In this document: positions 1-9,135 of the stretch, one piece after another
How positions within the stretch are numbered: position 1 is the first letter of the stretch
How the letters are laid out: each line of letters starts with the position of its first letter
Assembly: GCF_900129045.1 (NCBI RefSeq)
Contig: NZ_FQTX01000003.1
Coordinates: 124,001-188,000, forward strand
Direction of reading: 5' to 3'
Length of the DNA stretch: 64,000 nt
Origin: Bifidobacterium merycicum DSM 6492
Lineage (GTDB): Bacteria > Actinomycetota > Actinomycetes > Actinomycetales > Bifidobacteriaceae
Translations under genes and position numbers: made by a program
Notes under the pieces: model-generated
Database searches by the model: none
The model's input: only the letters and a program-made list of their open reading frames with translations
Told to the model about the DNA's origin: nothing

Positions 1-2
1 AC

Positions 3-1034
3 TTCTGGAAGCAGGCCGGCAAACCGATGCTGTTGGAACGCTACCCCAGGTATGCGGGTCGTATCGCCGCCGGACTGGTCGGATACGGTTCGGAATGTTT
101 CGGATTCGATGATGCGTATTCGCGCGATCATGATTTCGGACCGCGCTTCTGCCTGTGGCTCACGGATGAGGATTACGCCGCCATCGGCGAATCGCTGCAA
201 CGGGATTACGAGCGCATCGCCGCCGCATGGCGAGCGGAACATACGGCACCGGGCGCACCCCACTCCCCCACCACTCCGCGAGCGCAGGGGGCCACACGCA
301 GGGACGGCGTGTTCCGTATTGGCGATTTCTTCGAAGGCATCACCGGTTACCGCAAGGCTCCCGCGCAGGATGCGCCGCATGAATGGCTTATGCTGTCTGA
401 ATCCACGCTGGCCACTGCAACCAACGGCCGTGTGTTCGCCGACGCGCTCGGCGCGTTCTCTTCAACCCGTCAGGGATTCACGTTCATGCCGGAGGATGTT
501 CGTCTTTCCCTGATTTCCCGCCGTCTCGGCATGATCGCGCAGGCGGGTCAATACAATCTGCCCCGCATGTTGAAGCGAGGCGATGGACCTGCCGCCATGG
601 CCAGCATCCATGAGTTCGCACAGGCCACCGTATCGTTGGTGTTCCTGATCAACAACCCGGCTTCCGTGGGCTATGCGCCGTACTACAAGTGGCGGTTCGC
701 GGCGCTACGCAGGTTGAGTGCACGCATGGTGACGCGTCTCGCCGACGTGTGCGGACAGTTGGAGGAGGTGCTGGAACTTGCATCGGCGGCATGTTTCGCC
801 GATGCCGACTCGGTCACTCATGCTGGTTCCACTGGTCCCGCTGATTCCGTTGATTCCGCGCAGGTGTCGCCCGCCGATCGCGTTCATGCGATCATCGAGC
901 ATATCTGCGCCGAAATCGTAGGCGAACTGCGGCGCGAGGGCTTGACCGAATCGGATGAAACCTTCCTGGAATGGCAGCGCCCGTACGTCGAGGAGCATAT
1001 CGTCTCCGACGCACCGTGCCTGCATAGTCTGTGA
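3..1034 (+). CDS. DUF4037 domain protein, 5' end cut by window edge
   Basis: The reading frame is open to the left edge, so the true start lies outside the window. An internal ATG at 27 is not the likely start, because the residues before it (FWKQAGKPM) continue the conserved pattern. The early part carries GSECFGFDD and SRDHDFG, the conserved block of DUF4037 proteins; its acidic pair resembles the metal-binding residues of nucleotidyltransferases (family knowledge, function unproven). Residues after about 260 form a low-complexity Ser/Ala/Asp linker. The stop overlaps the GTG start of the next gene (GTGA), so the two are probably translationally coupled. Substrate unknown. Confidence 0.8.
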   Translation, partial: FWKQAGKPMLLERYPRYAGRIAAGLVGYGSECFGFDDAYSRDHDFGPRFCLWLTDEDYAAIGESLQRDYERIAAAWRAEHTAPGAPHSPTTPRAQGATRRDGVFRIGDFFEGITGYRKAPAQDAPHEWLMLSESTLATATNGRVFADALGAFSSTRQGFTFMPEDVRLSLISRRLGMIAQAGQYNLPRMLKRGDGPAAMASIHEFAQATVSLVFLINNPASVGYAPYYKWRFAALRRLSARMVTRLADVCGQLEEVLELASAACFADADSVTHAGSTGPADSVDSAQVSPADRVHAIIEHICAEIVGELRREGLTESDETFLEWQRPYVEEHIVSDAPCLHSL

Positions 1035-1717
1035 GCGCGGCCATGCGTACGAGCAACGATACGGCCAGCAGCACGAACAGCGGTACAACCGATGGCACGG
1101 CCAGCAGCACGCGCAACGATCTGGTCGAAACCATCGTGCGATTGGAATGGGATACGTTCCAGCGCACGACCAATACGGGCGGACGCGCCGCCTGCCAAGG
1201 CAACTGGCCTGTGTTCCATCAGATGCGCGCCAGCCAGTTCCTCACTTGGCCGGAGAATCTGCTTGCCAGTTACCGAGACGATCTCAAGGATGCCGAATAT
1301 GTCGGCCGTAATCTCGTCACCGAGAAATACGCACGCATGATGCGCTCCACCCATCCCGAGGAGTATGCGGCGACCATCGAACCGTACATTCCGGCGCTTT
1401 CCGCCGCCCGTGAAACCGAACAGGAGACGATTATCGCCACGCAGGTGGCGTGGGCACGCGAGTTCCGCGAGCGCTACCCGAAACTGGGAGCGTCCATGCG
1501 CGTGCTCACCACCGCGGAGGATACGCCTGATGCCACGTCGTTCGAAACGTATCTTCGTGGCGAATTGGGCACTTATTCGGAGCGTACGCTCGATCTGTAT
1601 GGGGATTTCGTGGCACGATTGGCTACCGAGCATCGCAATCTCACGGAGGAGACGATCGGGAACACGGTCCGGATCGCGGGATTCGCGGGGCTGGACGAGG
1701 CGGAACTCGCGCAATAG
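1031..1717 (+). CDS. DUF4125 family protein
   Basis: A 228-residue protein starting at a GTG that overlaps the stop of the DUF4037 gene. The core from about residue 35 (VRLEWDTFQRTTN, GGRAACQGNW, FHQMRASQFLTW) matches the pattern of DUF4125 proteins, which commonly sit beside DUF4037 genes in actinobacteria. There is no signal peptide or membrane segment. The first 30 residues are Ser/Thr-rich and poorly conserved in appearance, so the true start could be a little further in. Function is unknown; the overlap with the upstream gene suggests a joint role. Confidence 0.8.
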   Translation: MSAAMRTSNDTASSTNSGTTDGTASSTRNDLVETIVRLEWDTFQRTTNTGGRAACQGNWPVFHQMRASQFLTWPENLLASYRDDLKDAEYVGRNLVTEKYARMMRSTHPEEYAATIEPYIPALSAARETEQETIIATQVAWAREFRERYPKLGASMRVLTTAEDTPDATSFETYLRGELGTYSERTLDLYGDFVARLATEHRNLTEETIGNTVRIAGFAGLDEAELAQ

Positions 1718-1744
1718 TCGCGGGAATCCGACGAAACGCCGAAC

Positions 1745-3544
1745 ATGACGGTTCCACTGCCGCCGGAACGTCCTACAGTGGCAACTGTGCGAGCAGAATC
1801 GAGAGGAACGAATACGCCGAAGGAACCGGCAACAACGGGGAGCACGGCGAAAAGAATAGGCATGACCGTCGCGCTGACGGCGCTGATCACTGTACTGCTG
1901 GTCGCGCTGTTGGGCGTGCTGGGGGTTGTGTGTACGCCACGCTGGCGGGTTGAACCGTTCACGAACCATATCACCGTGAAGTCGTCCAGCACCGCCATCC
2001 GCGCCAAGAACATCACCACTCCGCAGGAAGGCCGCTACCGTACCAAGGAGACGCATATCGCCGTCAACCTTGGCGGCGGCAAGTCGGTTAACGCGATTGT
2101 ACGCGAGCCGGTCGGCGCTCCGGATGGTCATGCCGCTTGCCTGTTCCTGCATGGGTCGGGAACCGGTAAATCATCGGAAGCCTATGGCGATATCGCCTAT
2201 GCGATGGCTTCGACCGGCATCACCACACTGGTGCCGGACAAGCGTCTCGACAACTATTCCATGTTGAGTCGCGATTACGAATCCAGTGCGAACGATTACG
2301 CGCAATCGTTGAAGATCCTGCGTGCATGGCCGGGCGTGGATGCTTCGAAGACGGGAATCTACGCCGAATCCGAAGGCACGTGGATCGCCACGGTGCTGAC
2401 GGATGAACACCCCGATCTGGCTTTCGCCATTCTCGCATCCTCACCGGTGGTTTCCGGACGGCAGTTGATGGCGATGAGCGCCACCAACTATCTTGAGGCC
2501 GTGGGTGCTCCGAAGGCCGTCACCCGCATCATTCCGAAGCTGACGAGCCTGAGCGTGCAGGCTGTCGGCCCGAATTACGCCGATTTCGATGCGGCACGTT
2601 ATCGCAAGTCGATGACCATGCCTCTGCTCATCGATTACGGAACACGTGATACGGCGATGCCGGTCGAGCAGGGTGCACGGTTGCTGACCCGTGCCGCCAA
2701 TGCGGCAGGTAACCGCAATGTGACGGTGCGGTATTACTACGCGAACCATCAGATACGCACCGGTTCGGCCCAACCAGCTCCCGGATTGCCGTTGGAATCG
2801 CATTACACGCATGATCTGGAGGATTGGGTGAACGCCGTCGCCGCAGGTACGGATGCGTCTGGTTGGGCCACGCCGATGGTGGCCGGGGCGCAGCCCAACC
2901 AGACGCTTACGGCACCGACCGACACGTCGCCGGCGTTGGTGACTTCCGTGGGCGTGATCGCCGGGGCGATTGCACTGTGCCTGTTGTGCGCCCTGCTCGC
3001 CGCCATCGGCGCTCTCATATTGCTTGCCACGGGTCTGATCCGCGGTCACAGGGCGAAGCATGATTCGCGATCCGACCCGCAATCCGATTCAAGTCAAAGC
3101 CGAACCGCAGGCTCCGCCCGCATCCCGCAGCTGATGTTCCCACGTTTCACCGGTTCGCTGCGTATCGCGCTGATCGTCAATACCGTTCTTGCCGCGGGCG
3201 TGACATGCGTGTTCCTCGCTTATCTGGTCACCGTCATCGTTGATGCGATCTCGTTGACGAGTAATTCCACAATGTTGGCGAGGAACTGGCATATCGTCAC
3301 GGCGCTCGCCTGGATGGCCGTCGTGGCCTTCGCCTGGTTGTTGGCCGAGCTGATCGTTGAGGCGTTCCAGCACCGCACCGGTGTGAATGCCGCGGCGCGG
3401 AACGCCTCCCATGCAAAGCCCGGAATCCAGGGCTCCTATGGCACTGCGAGCATCGGATTCGGTCATGCCATGCTGACCGTCTGCGTTGTGCTGTCGGCGG
3501 CGGTGTCGTTGGCGCTACTGGCGTTCTGGGGATTGTTCGGCTGA
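1745..3544 (+). CDS. membrane-anchored alpha/beta hydrolase
   Basis: A 599-residue protein. A cytoplasmic N-terminus is followed by one membrane segment (about 41-63). An alpha/beta-hydrolase domain follows: an HGSG oxyanion-type loop near 136-139 and a nucleophile elbow AESEG with Ser209. At least three more hydrophobic segments follow near 395-425, 470-500 and 510-545, with another at the C-terminus. The catalytic part is therefore probably extracytoplasmic. The elbow is Ala-x-Ser-x-Gly rather than Gly-x-Ser-x-Gly, a tolerated variant. The gene lies 27 bases after the DUF4125 gene on the same strand and may be in its operon. Substrate cannot be predicted. Confidence 0.75.
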   Translation: MTVPLPPERPTVATVRAESRGTNTPKEPATTGSTAKRIGMTVALTALITVLLVALLGVLGVVCTPRWRVEPFTNHITVKSSSTAIRAKNITTPQEGRYRTKETHIAVNLGGGKSVNAIVREPVGAPDGHAACLFLHGSGTGKSSEAYGDIAYAMASTGITTLVPDKRLDNYSMLSRDYESSANDYAQSLKILRAWPGVDASKTGIYAESEGTWIATVLTDEHPDLAFAILASSPVVSGRQLMAMSATNYLEAVGAPKAVTRIIPKLTSLSVQAVGPNYADFDAARYRKSMTMPLLIDYGTRDTAMPVEQGARLLTRAANAAGNRNVTVRYYYANHQIRTGSAQPAPGLPLESHYTHDLEDWVNAVAAGTDASGWATPMVAGAQPNQTLTAPTDTSPALVTSVGVIAGAIALCLLCALLAAIGALILLATGLIRGHRAKHDSRSDPQSDSSQSRTAGSARIPQLMFPRFTGSLRIALIVNTVLAAGVTCVFLAYLVTVIVDAISLTSNSTMLARNWHIVTALAWMAVVAFAWLLAELIVEAFQHRTGVNAAARNASHAKPGIQGSYGTASIGFGHAMLTVCVVLSAAVSLALLAFWGLFG

Positions 3545-3982
3545 GCCGTTGTTCGTGCTGGCATCGGCACCGGTTCCCCCGTCAATGCCGGCATCGTTGG
3601 TTTTGCGCGCACGCACGGCACCGACGATTGCCCATACCGCGGCGACGGCGATGAACAATACACCGATTCCCCCGAATACGTATATGAGGAATCGTTGCGC
3701 TTCGACGCCGCTCCACCACATCTCCCTCGGCAAGCTCAAACCGCACAGTATGCTCACGAGGCCGATGATGCCCACGAACACGCCGAACACGACGGTCGCT
3801 TTGCTTACGCCGGAAGGCCTGATGATCTCACCGCCATAATACGCGTTCCCGTAACCTGCGTTCCCGTACGGTTCGCCTCCGTATGCCGGTTGCGATTGCG
3901 GCAACGCCTCGGTCGGCAAGTCCATATCCGGTTCCCGTACCGTTTCGTCAACAGGTATCCGTTGGGTTTCGTCGTCGCTCAT
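3515..3982 (-). CDS. small membrane protein of the PspC locus
   Basis: A 155-residue protein with a Tyr/Gly/Pro-rich N-terminal half and two membrane segments (about 62-82 and 97-124), then a hydrophilic Asn/Ser/Gly tail. Its ATG overlaps the stop of the upstream PspC gene by four bases (ATGA), so the two are coupled. Its 3' end overlaps the convergent hydrolase gene by 30 bases. No named domain is recognised. Its place suggests a role with the PspC protein at the membrane. Confidence 0.75.
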   Translation of the reverse strand: MSDDETQRIPVDETVREPDMDLPTEALPQSQPAYGGEPYGNAGYGNAYYGGEIIRPSGVSKATVVFGVFVGIIGLVSILCGLSLPREMWWSGVEAQRFLIYVFGGIGVLFIAVAAVWAIVGAVRARKTNDAGIDGGTGADASTNNGSAEQSPERQ

Positions 3983-5829
3983 TTCGTTCCTTTCCTTACC
4001 GCAGCGTTTCCCATCGTGTTGTCGGATGCATATTGCACCGCGACGCTGCCGCCGACGGTCGCGCTGACATTGGCCTGCAATTCCGGAAGCGCCGGCGCCT
4101 TGTTGTCATCAACGAAACAGGGCCAGTACTGCCGATTGTTGGTGATCTCGCGATACCCTTTGTCGATATCGGAAGACTTGAACGGCGTCGACCGGCCCGA
4201 ATCATCACCGGCATCACCGTCCATGCCCGCACCCGTGTCAGCAGTGTCAGTGGGGCAGGTTTTGAACCCGGACGAGGACAACGCCCGCCTGCCAACGACC
4301 GAATCGGCTTCGGTTCCCCCGAACAGCGAAACCATGCCCCCGCCATTGTGGAGGGAAATCTGGTTCGGGCCTCCCACGAAGTCACTGATGGTGTAGCTGC
4401 CATCGACCGCCGTGTCCCCGAACGACCACCAGCAACCGTCAGGCAACGTGAGCACCACTTGCGCGTTCACGACGACCAGATTCAGTGTTCCTGCGGGGCA
4501 GGAACTCGTACCGTATGTACCGTCATTGAGTTTGACCTTATGCGAACCGTTGTTTTTGGCGTACTGGCTCAGGTCGATATGCAGCACGTCGGTGGCGTAA
4601 CTGTTGCCGTATACGGCCATGCCACGCTCGTACTTCCTCATCTCGTCAGAAGTGGACCCCATGGTGACGGTTCCGTCGACCTTAACACGACTGTACGATT
4701 GCTCGATTTGAATCATTCGGTAGTCGAAAACCGAATACCCCACCATGCCAACGGCAATGACGCAGACCATGAACATCGATAGCCATGCCAGCGGATGCAA
4801 ACCACCGGTCCTGCGACCAAGGCATCCGAGCACGACGATCACCAGACCGGTCACCAGGCAGACCGCACCCAGACAGACCGCGCTCGCACGCAGTATGTAT
4901 TCAGGCTGCAGACCGTCATGTATCCCGTGTGTCATGACGCACCATGCACACACCGCGCATGCGATCAAGGCCAGACCGAACATCACTAGGACGAGCAGTG
5001 GCCCTGCAGACTTGCGGCGTTCCTTCCTGGGCGGGAGCGGCTGTTGAGGCCGTGCAGCAGCCGGAGCGGTGAACGTCGGTGGAACGTTGGTCGTGGAGAA
5101 GGCTCCGGGACGAGCCGCGGACTGCCGGTATGCCTGATACTGATGTTGCGATTGATATGGCGACTGGTACTGCGACTGCGGAGGCACGCCATGTGGGACG
5201 TTCTCACCAGCAGCACCGAATTGCGCCTGTTGAGCGGGGTTGACCGATATGGGCTGATTCGGCATGAATTGCTCCTGCACAGGTCGCCCTGGCATCGTCT
5301 GCCGACTCACTCCCGGCTGCGTCTGCCAGTTATTCGCCACACTCGACTGCCGGTTGATCACAAGCCACAACACCAAGGCGGCCAAGACGAACGTGAACCA
5401 ACCGGCACCGGGGATACAGAGCGCCATAACGCAGAAAATCAACGCACCAACGCAATTCCAATCCCACACGCCATTGATCAGATCCTCGAAGAGAATCCGG
5501 TTACCGTTTTCATCCGGCAACAGAAGCCACGCCAAACCGTAGAACGCGGCACCCGCACCGAAGAACAATGCGGCGACCAGCATCAATGCGCGCACCAGCG
5601 CGACATTCCAACCGAGACGTTGCGCCAATCCGTCACACACGCCGCCGACCCAACGGTCACGCCCGCGCACAATCCGACTGGAACGGATCCAGGCAAAGAA
5701 GCGGCCGCCGCGCGAAGGACGGGGCTGACCATACGCAGGCTGTTGGTAATACGACTGTTCGGCGGCGTTGACCGATTCCGGTTCCGTCCCACTGCGGCCA
5801 TTCAGCGAATCATCATGTGTTTCATTCAT
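3979..5829 (-). CDS. PspC domain membrane protein
   Basis: Start chosen at ATG 5829 (MNETHDD); the frame stays open upstream to 5919, but that part runs through the divergent promoter region. The 616-residue protein has a PspC domain near 30-105 (RGRDRWVGGVCDGLAQRLGW) with its membrane segment. Further membrane segments, a Gln/Pro-rich linker, and a second group of four segments follow. A soluble C-terminal domain of beta-strand character (VDGTVTMGS, TLPDGCWW) resembles the LiaF-type sensor output domain. It is divergent from the PspC-kinase/regulator pair across 113 bases, the usual actinobacterial envelope-stress arrangement. Confidence 0.85.
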   Translation of the reverse strand: MNETHDDSLNGRSGTEPESVNAAEQSYYQQPAYGQPRPSRGGRFFAWIRSSRIVRGRDRWVGGVCDGLAQRLGWNVALVRALMLVAALFFGAGAAFYGLAWLLLPDENGNRILFEDLINGVWDWNCVGALIFCVMALCIPGAGWFTFVLAALVLWLVINRQSSVANNWQTQPGVSRQTMPGRPVQEQFMPNQPISVNPAQQAQFGAAGENVPHGVPPQSQYQSPYQSQHQYQAYRQSAARPGAFSTTNVPPTFTAPAAARPQQPLPPRKERRKSAGPLLVLVMFGLALIACAVCAWCVMTHGIHDGLQPEYILRASAVCLGAVCLVTGLVIVVLGCLGRRTGGLHPLAWLSMFMVCVIAVGMVGYSVFDYRMIQIEQSYSRVKVDGTVTMGSTSDEMRKYERGMAVYGNSYATDVLHIDLSQYAKNNGSHKVKLNDGTYGTSSCPAGTLNLVVVNAQVVLTLPDGCWWSFGDTAVDGSYTISDFVGGPNQISLHNGGGMVSLFGGTEADSVVGRRALSSSGFKTCPTDTADTGAGMDGDAGDDSGRSTPFKSSDIDKGYREITNNRQYWPCFVDDNKAPALPELQANVSATVGGSVAVQYASDNTMGNAAVRKGTK

Positions 5830-5874
5830 GCTTCCATTACACCAATCCGCATGCGATCCGCTTATCAGGGAACA

Positions 5875-5912
5875 CCCTGAATCTGCCCTGAACACGGGTT
5901 GAACACCCTGAA
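5875..5912. promoter_or_regulatory. three phased CCCTGAA repeats in divergent promoter region
   Basis: Three copies of CCCTGAA lie at 5875-5881, 5886-5892 and 5906-5912. The first and third sit inside a longer 12-base direct repeat (AACACCCTGAAT at 5871 and 5902). The copies start 11 and 20 bases apart, close to one and two helical turns, so they fall on one face of the DNA. They lie between the PspC gene and the kinase gene. Inference: binding sites for the NarL-type regulator at 7556-8239. Confidence 0.5.
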
Positions 5913-5942
5913 TATGCACTCCCGACGAAGCACAATGGAATC

Positions 5943-7559
5943 ATGAGGTCTTTGGGAAAACCGCGATACACGCAGCAGCAGTACGATCAGGCGAGCGCCG
6001 TCTACATGGGTTATCGCTACGATCAGACATTGCGTGAAAACCGACCGCTGCCCACTCATCAAGCCCGACTACCACTGCTCAGGCCCCCATACGGACGCAT
6101 GGGTGCCGGCATATGCAAAGCCATCAGCATGCATCTCGGGGTCTCCGTCACATGGATCCGATTGCTTTTCCTCATCGCCACAACATGGTTCGGAGCGGGC
6201 GTCATCGCCTACGTTTTCCTATGGATGGCCATCCCCGCCGGTGATCCCATCCAGCATGCCTATGCGCTTACCGCCAATCGCCCGCTTAGGCAATCACCAC
6301 TTGCCAAAGGCAACAAACCCTACGAAACACATGCGGATTCCGCCAATCGAACGGCCTTCATGGAACTCCGGCAGAACAAGACGCAGGCTTATTCGCAGCA
6401 TCAATCCCCAGGCCTCGCCGGCACCGACTTCACAGATTCCGATAATACGCAGGTTTACAGCGAAAGCCTTGAACAGACCCTCAGCAGAACGCCGAAACCC
6501 GTCCTGCTCGCCTTGGGTGGATTGATTGCGCTTTCCCTCTGCCCCGTTCTGCTAATGAGCGGCATCGAATCGTCCCTGATCGTCCCGCTGCTGCTGGGAC
6601 TGACCGGAATCGGCGTCTCCTGGCTTCGGTTCAATGCCGAGAAAGGCCAGTTGTGGACTATGCTGGGTGGCATCGTCATCATTTTCGCGGCTTACGCGAT
6701 GTATACGGGTTCGCGTGTACGAGCGCAATCGATGTCCATGACCACTACGCTGCTGTCCGGTTTGGCGCTGATTGTCGGCGTGCTGCTGGCAATCGTGCCG
6801 TGGATCATGGCGTTGATCCGCGATCTGGGCATGGAACGCGCGTTGAAGGAACGCGAGGAGGAGCGCGCCGACATGACCGCTCATCTGCATGATGGCGTAC
6901 TGCAGACGCTGGCCTTGATCCAATTGCATGCCGACGACCATCAGGCCGTGTTCTCATTGGCACGCTCGCAGGAACGCGAACTACGTGAATGGCTGTATCA
7001 GGAACGTACCACGTCGGATCGTTCCGTCAACGCCGGTTTGAAGGAGATTGCAGCCATGGTGGAAGATGCCCATGGCAAGCCGATTGAGGTGGTGACCGTC
7101 GGAGACGCACGTCCGAGCGCGCAGACCGATGCCTTACTCGAAGCGACGCAACAGGCGCTGATCAATGCGGTGACGCACGGCGGCGAACCGGTTTCCGTCT
7201 ATTGCGAGGCAACCGACACGCTGATCGAAGTGTTCGTACGCGATCATGGCGACGGATTCGATATGCACACGGTGCCGGTGAACCGTCTCGGCATCCGCGA
7301 ATCGATCATCGGCCGTATCAAACGCCGCGGCGGTACAGTGGAGATAGTGTCACGTCCGCAGTGGGGTACCGAAGTGCGCATGCACATGCCGATCGCGGCA
7401 ACACCGCCGCGTACACAACCGGCGGCAGGCGACACAGCGCAACAACAACAGCAACAACAGTCGCAACATCAGGCTGCTGTGCAAGGCTCGCAACGACGGC
7501 GTACACCATGGGAGACGTACGGCGGCCGAGCCGGCGACCGCGATAAGGAGCAGCAATGA
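5943..7559 (+). CDS. PspC-domain sensor histidine kinase
   Basis: A 538-residue kinase of the NarL/DesK-like class. Residues about 55-100 form a PspC domain (GRMGAGICKAISMHLGVS). A membrane block of four to five segments spans about 180-295. The HisKA_3 phosphoacceptor motif is AHLHDGVLQ with His316, and a HATPase_c domain follows with an N box (QQALINAVTHGG) and a G box (RDHGDGFD). The C-terminal 50 residues are hydrophilic and contain a Gln run encoded by a CAA/CAG repeat near 7440-7460. The stop overlaps the start of the response regulator by four bases, so this is its cognate pair. Signal probably cell-envelope stress (family inference). Confidence 0.92.
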   Translation: MRSLGKPRYTQQQYDQASAVYMGYRYDQTLRENRPLPTHQARLPLLRPPYGRMGAGICKAISMHLGVSVTWIRLLFLIATTWFGAGVIAYVFLWMAIPAGDPIQHAYALTANRPLRQSPLAKGNKPYETHADSANRTAFMELRQNKTQAYSQHQSPGLAGTDFTDSDNTQVYSESLEQTLSRTPKPVLLALGGLIALSLCPVLLMSGIESSLIVPLLLGLTGIGVSWLRFNAEKGQLWTMLGGIVIIFAAYAMYTGSRVRAQSMSMTTTLLSGLALIVGVLLAIVPWIMALIRDLGMERALKEREEERADMTAHLHDGVLQTLALIQLHADDHQAVFSLARSQERELREWLYQERTTSDRSVNAGLKEIAAMVEDAHGKPIEVVTVGDARPSAQTDALLEATQQALINAVTHGGEPVSVYCEATDTLIEVFVRDHGDGFDMHTVPVNRLGIRESIIGRIKRRGGTVEIVSRPQWGTEVRMHMPIAATPPRTQPAAGDTAQQQQQQQSQHQAAVQGSQRRRTPWETYGGRAGDRDKEQQ

Positions 7560-8239
7560 ATGATCAGGAACGGCAGATTCGAATCGCCATCGTCGATGAT
7601 CATGAGATGTTCCGCGCCGGGGTGATTGCCACGTTGCAACCGTATTTCGACATCATCGGCCAAGCGGCGGATGTCGAGGGATCGGTGGCGATGATCGCCC
7701 AGACGCAACCGGATGTGGTATTGCTTGACGTGCACGTTCCCGGCGGTGAAGACGGAGGCGGTGCCGAAATCCTCGTCAAATCACGCATCTACTCCCCCAA
7801 AACCGTGTTTCTCGCGCTGTCGGTTTCCGACTCACCGCAGGATGTCGGCTCAGTGATCCGCGCCGGTGCGCAAGGATATGTGACGAAGACGATTTCCGGT
7901 GATGATCTGATTTCCTCCATCAAGCAGGTGCACGAAGGGTACGCCGTATTCTCGCCGAAACTGGCTGGATTCGTGCTGTCCGCCTTCCAGAACGGCTCGG
8001 CGACGGGCATGGGCACACAAGGCGGCACAATCCATGACGATGAGTTGGACCGCCTGTCGAACCGCGAGCAGGAGGTCATGCGGCTCATCGCACGTGGCTA
8101 CACGTACAAGGAAGTGGCCGCGGAACTGTTCATCTCCATCAAAACCGTGGAGACGCACGTCAGCTCCGTACTGCGCAAACTACAACTGTCGAATCGCACC
8201 GAACTCACCCGCTGGGCCGTGAACCGCCGCATCGTGTGA
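7556..8239 (+). CDS. NarL/LuxR-family response regulator
   Basis: A 227-residue regulator. The receiver domain (8-125) has acidic residues Asp14/Asp15, phosphoacceptor Asp58 (LLDVHVP) and Lys111. A LuxR-type helix-turn-helix lies at about 160-225 (LSNREQEVMRLIARGYTYKE, then SIKTVETHVSSVLRKL). The ATGA overlap with the kinase gene shows the two are translated together. Likely targets are the divergent PspC genes and its own operon, through the phased repeats at 5875-5912 (inference). Confidence 0.93.
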   Translation: MNDQERQIRIAIVDDHEMFRAGVIATLQPYFDIIGQAADVEGSVAMIAQTQPDVVLLDVHVPGGEDGGGAEILVKSRIYSPKTVFLALSVSDSPQDVGSVIRAGAQGYVTKTISGDDLISSIKQVHEGYAVFSPKLAGFVLSAFQNGSATGMGTQGGTIHDDELDRLSNREQEVMRLIARGYTYKEVAAELFISIKTVETHVSSVLRKLQLSNRTELTRWAVNRRIV

Positions 8240-8298
8240 CGCCGGAGGAAACGGCCTCTTGCAAACCCCTCAAACCCCGCAAACGGGAATCGTCCAAC

Positions 8299-9102
8299 CT
8301 ATTTCACGGTATTCGCCGAGTCTGCGTCTTTCCCCATATTCTGCGTTGCAGATAGGCGAACATAGCCGGAATGGTGCATGGTGAACCGCATCCGATCGGC
8401 TATATACACATCGGTGGCCCGCTCGAACGGGCGACCATCCGACGCATAGGCAATCCGGTGAATGCGCATCAGCGGGGTTTCCGCATCAATCTGCAGCAAT
8501 TCATTCTCACGTTCATCGCCGATCACCGATTCCAATGTTTCGTCCACATCGCACGGGTACACGCCATAGTCACGCTCAAACATGGTGTAGAACGGCATCG
8601 TCAGATCCCGCGTCAAAAACTGCGGGAACACATACGCCGGCAACCGCGATCGTTCCAATGAAAGCGGCTGGTCTTCGATGTACCGCAGCCGCATGATGTC
8701 GTAGATCATCGGATGTTCGCCTGGCAACCGCAATAATCGCACGTCGGAAACGGAAGCCGGGGCAATCACCGCCCGCAATACCTTCGACGAAACGCGCATG
8801 CCTTGCCTACGCGCGATCGTCGGCAACGATTCCACGGTATTGATATTGCGCTCCAGACGCCCGTCCGATACGATGACACCGCCGGCCCGCCCGATTTTCC
8901 TGATAATCTCATGATTGGATTCCAGCACGGTCAACGCGTTGCGCAAATCGGAACGGCTGATGCCGAAACTTTCGGCAAGAGCCCGTTCCGATCCAAGCTT
9001 TTCTCCGGGGAGGAGCTCCCGTTCGCGTATGCGAGCACGGATACGCTGGACCAGTTCGCTCGTAGCGCTTCGCTCGCGCCCGACGCCGGCATGATCTTCC
9101 AT
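8299..9102 (-). CDS. GntR-family regulator with UTRA domain
   Basis: A 267-residue HutC-type regulator. The winged helix lies at about 12-75 (ELVQRIRARIRERELLPGEK, then SERALAESFGISRSDLRNAL), and a UTRA ligand-binding domain covers about 90-250 (PLSLERSRLPAYVFPQF, ETPLMRIHRIAY). It lies 33 bases downstream of the aminotransferase-like gene on the same strand, so it is probably co-transcribed with it and controls the small-molecule cassette at 9-14 kb. The ligand is unknown; UTRA domains usually sense a pathway substrate or intermediate. Confidence 0.9.
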   Translation of the reverse strand: MEDHAGVGRERSATSELVQRIRARIRERELLPGEKLGSERALAESFGISRSDLRNALTVLESNHEIIRKIGRAGGVIVSDGRLERNINTVESLPTIARRQGMRVSSKVLRAVIAPASVSDVRLLRLPGEHPMIYDIMRLRYIEDQPLSLERSRLPAYVFPQFLTRDLTMPFYTMFERDYGVYPCDVDETLESVIGDERENELLQIDAETPLMRIHRIAYASDGRPFERATDVYIADRMRFTMHHSGYVRLSATQNMGKDADSANTVK

Positions 9103-9135
9103 ATCCGCGCCCTTTCCTCATAGCTATCTGCCGTT

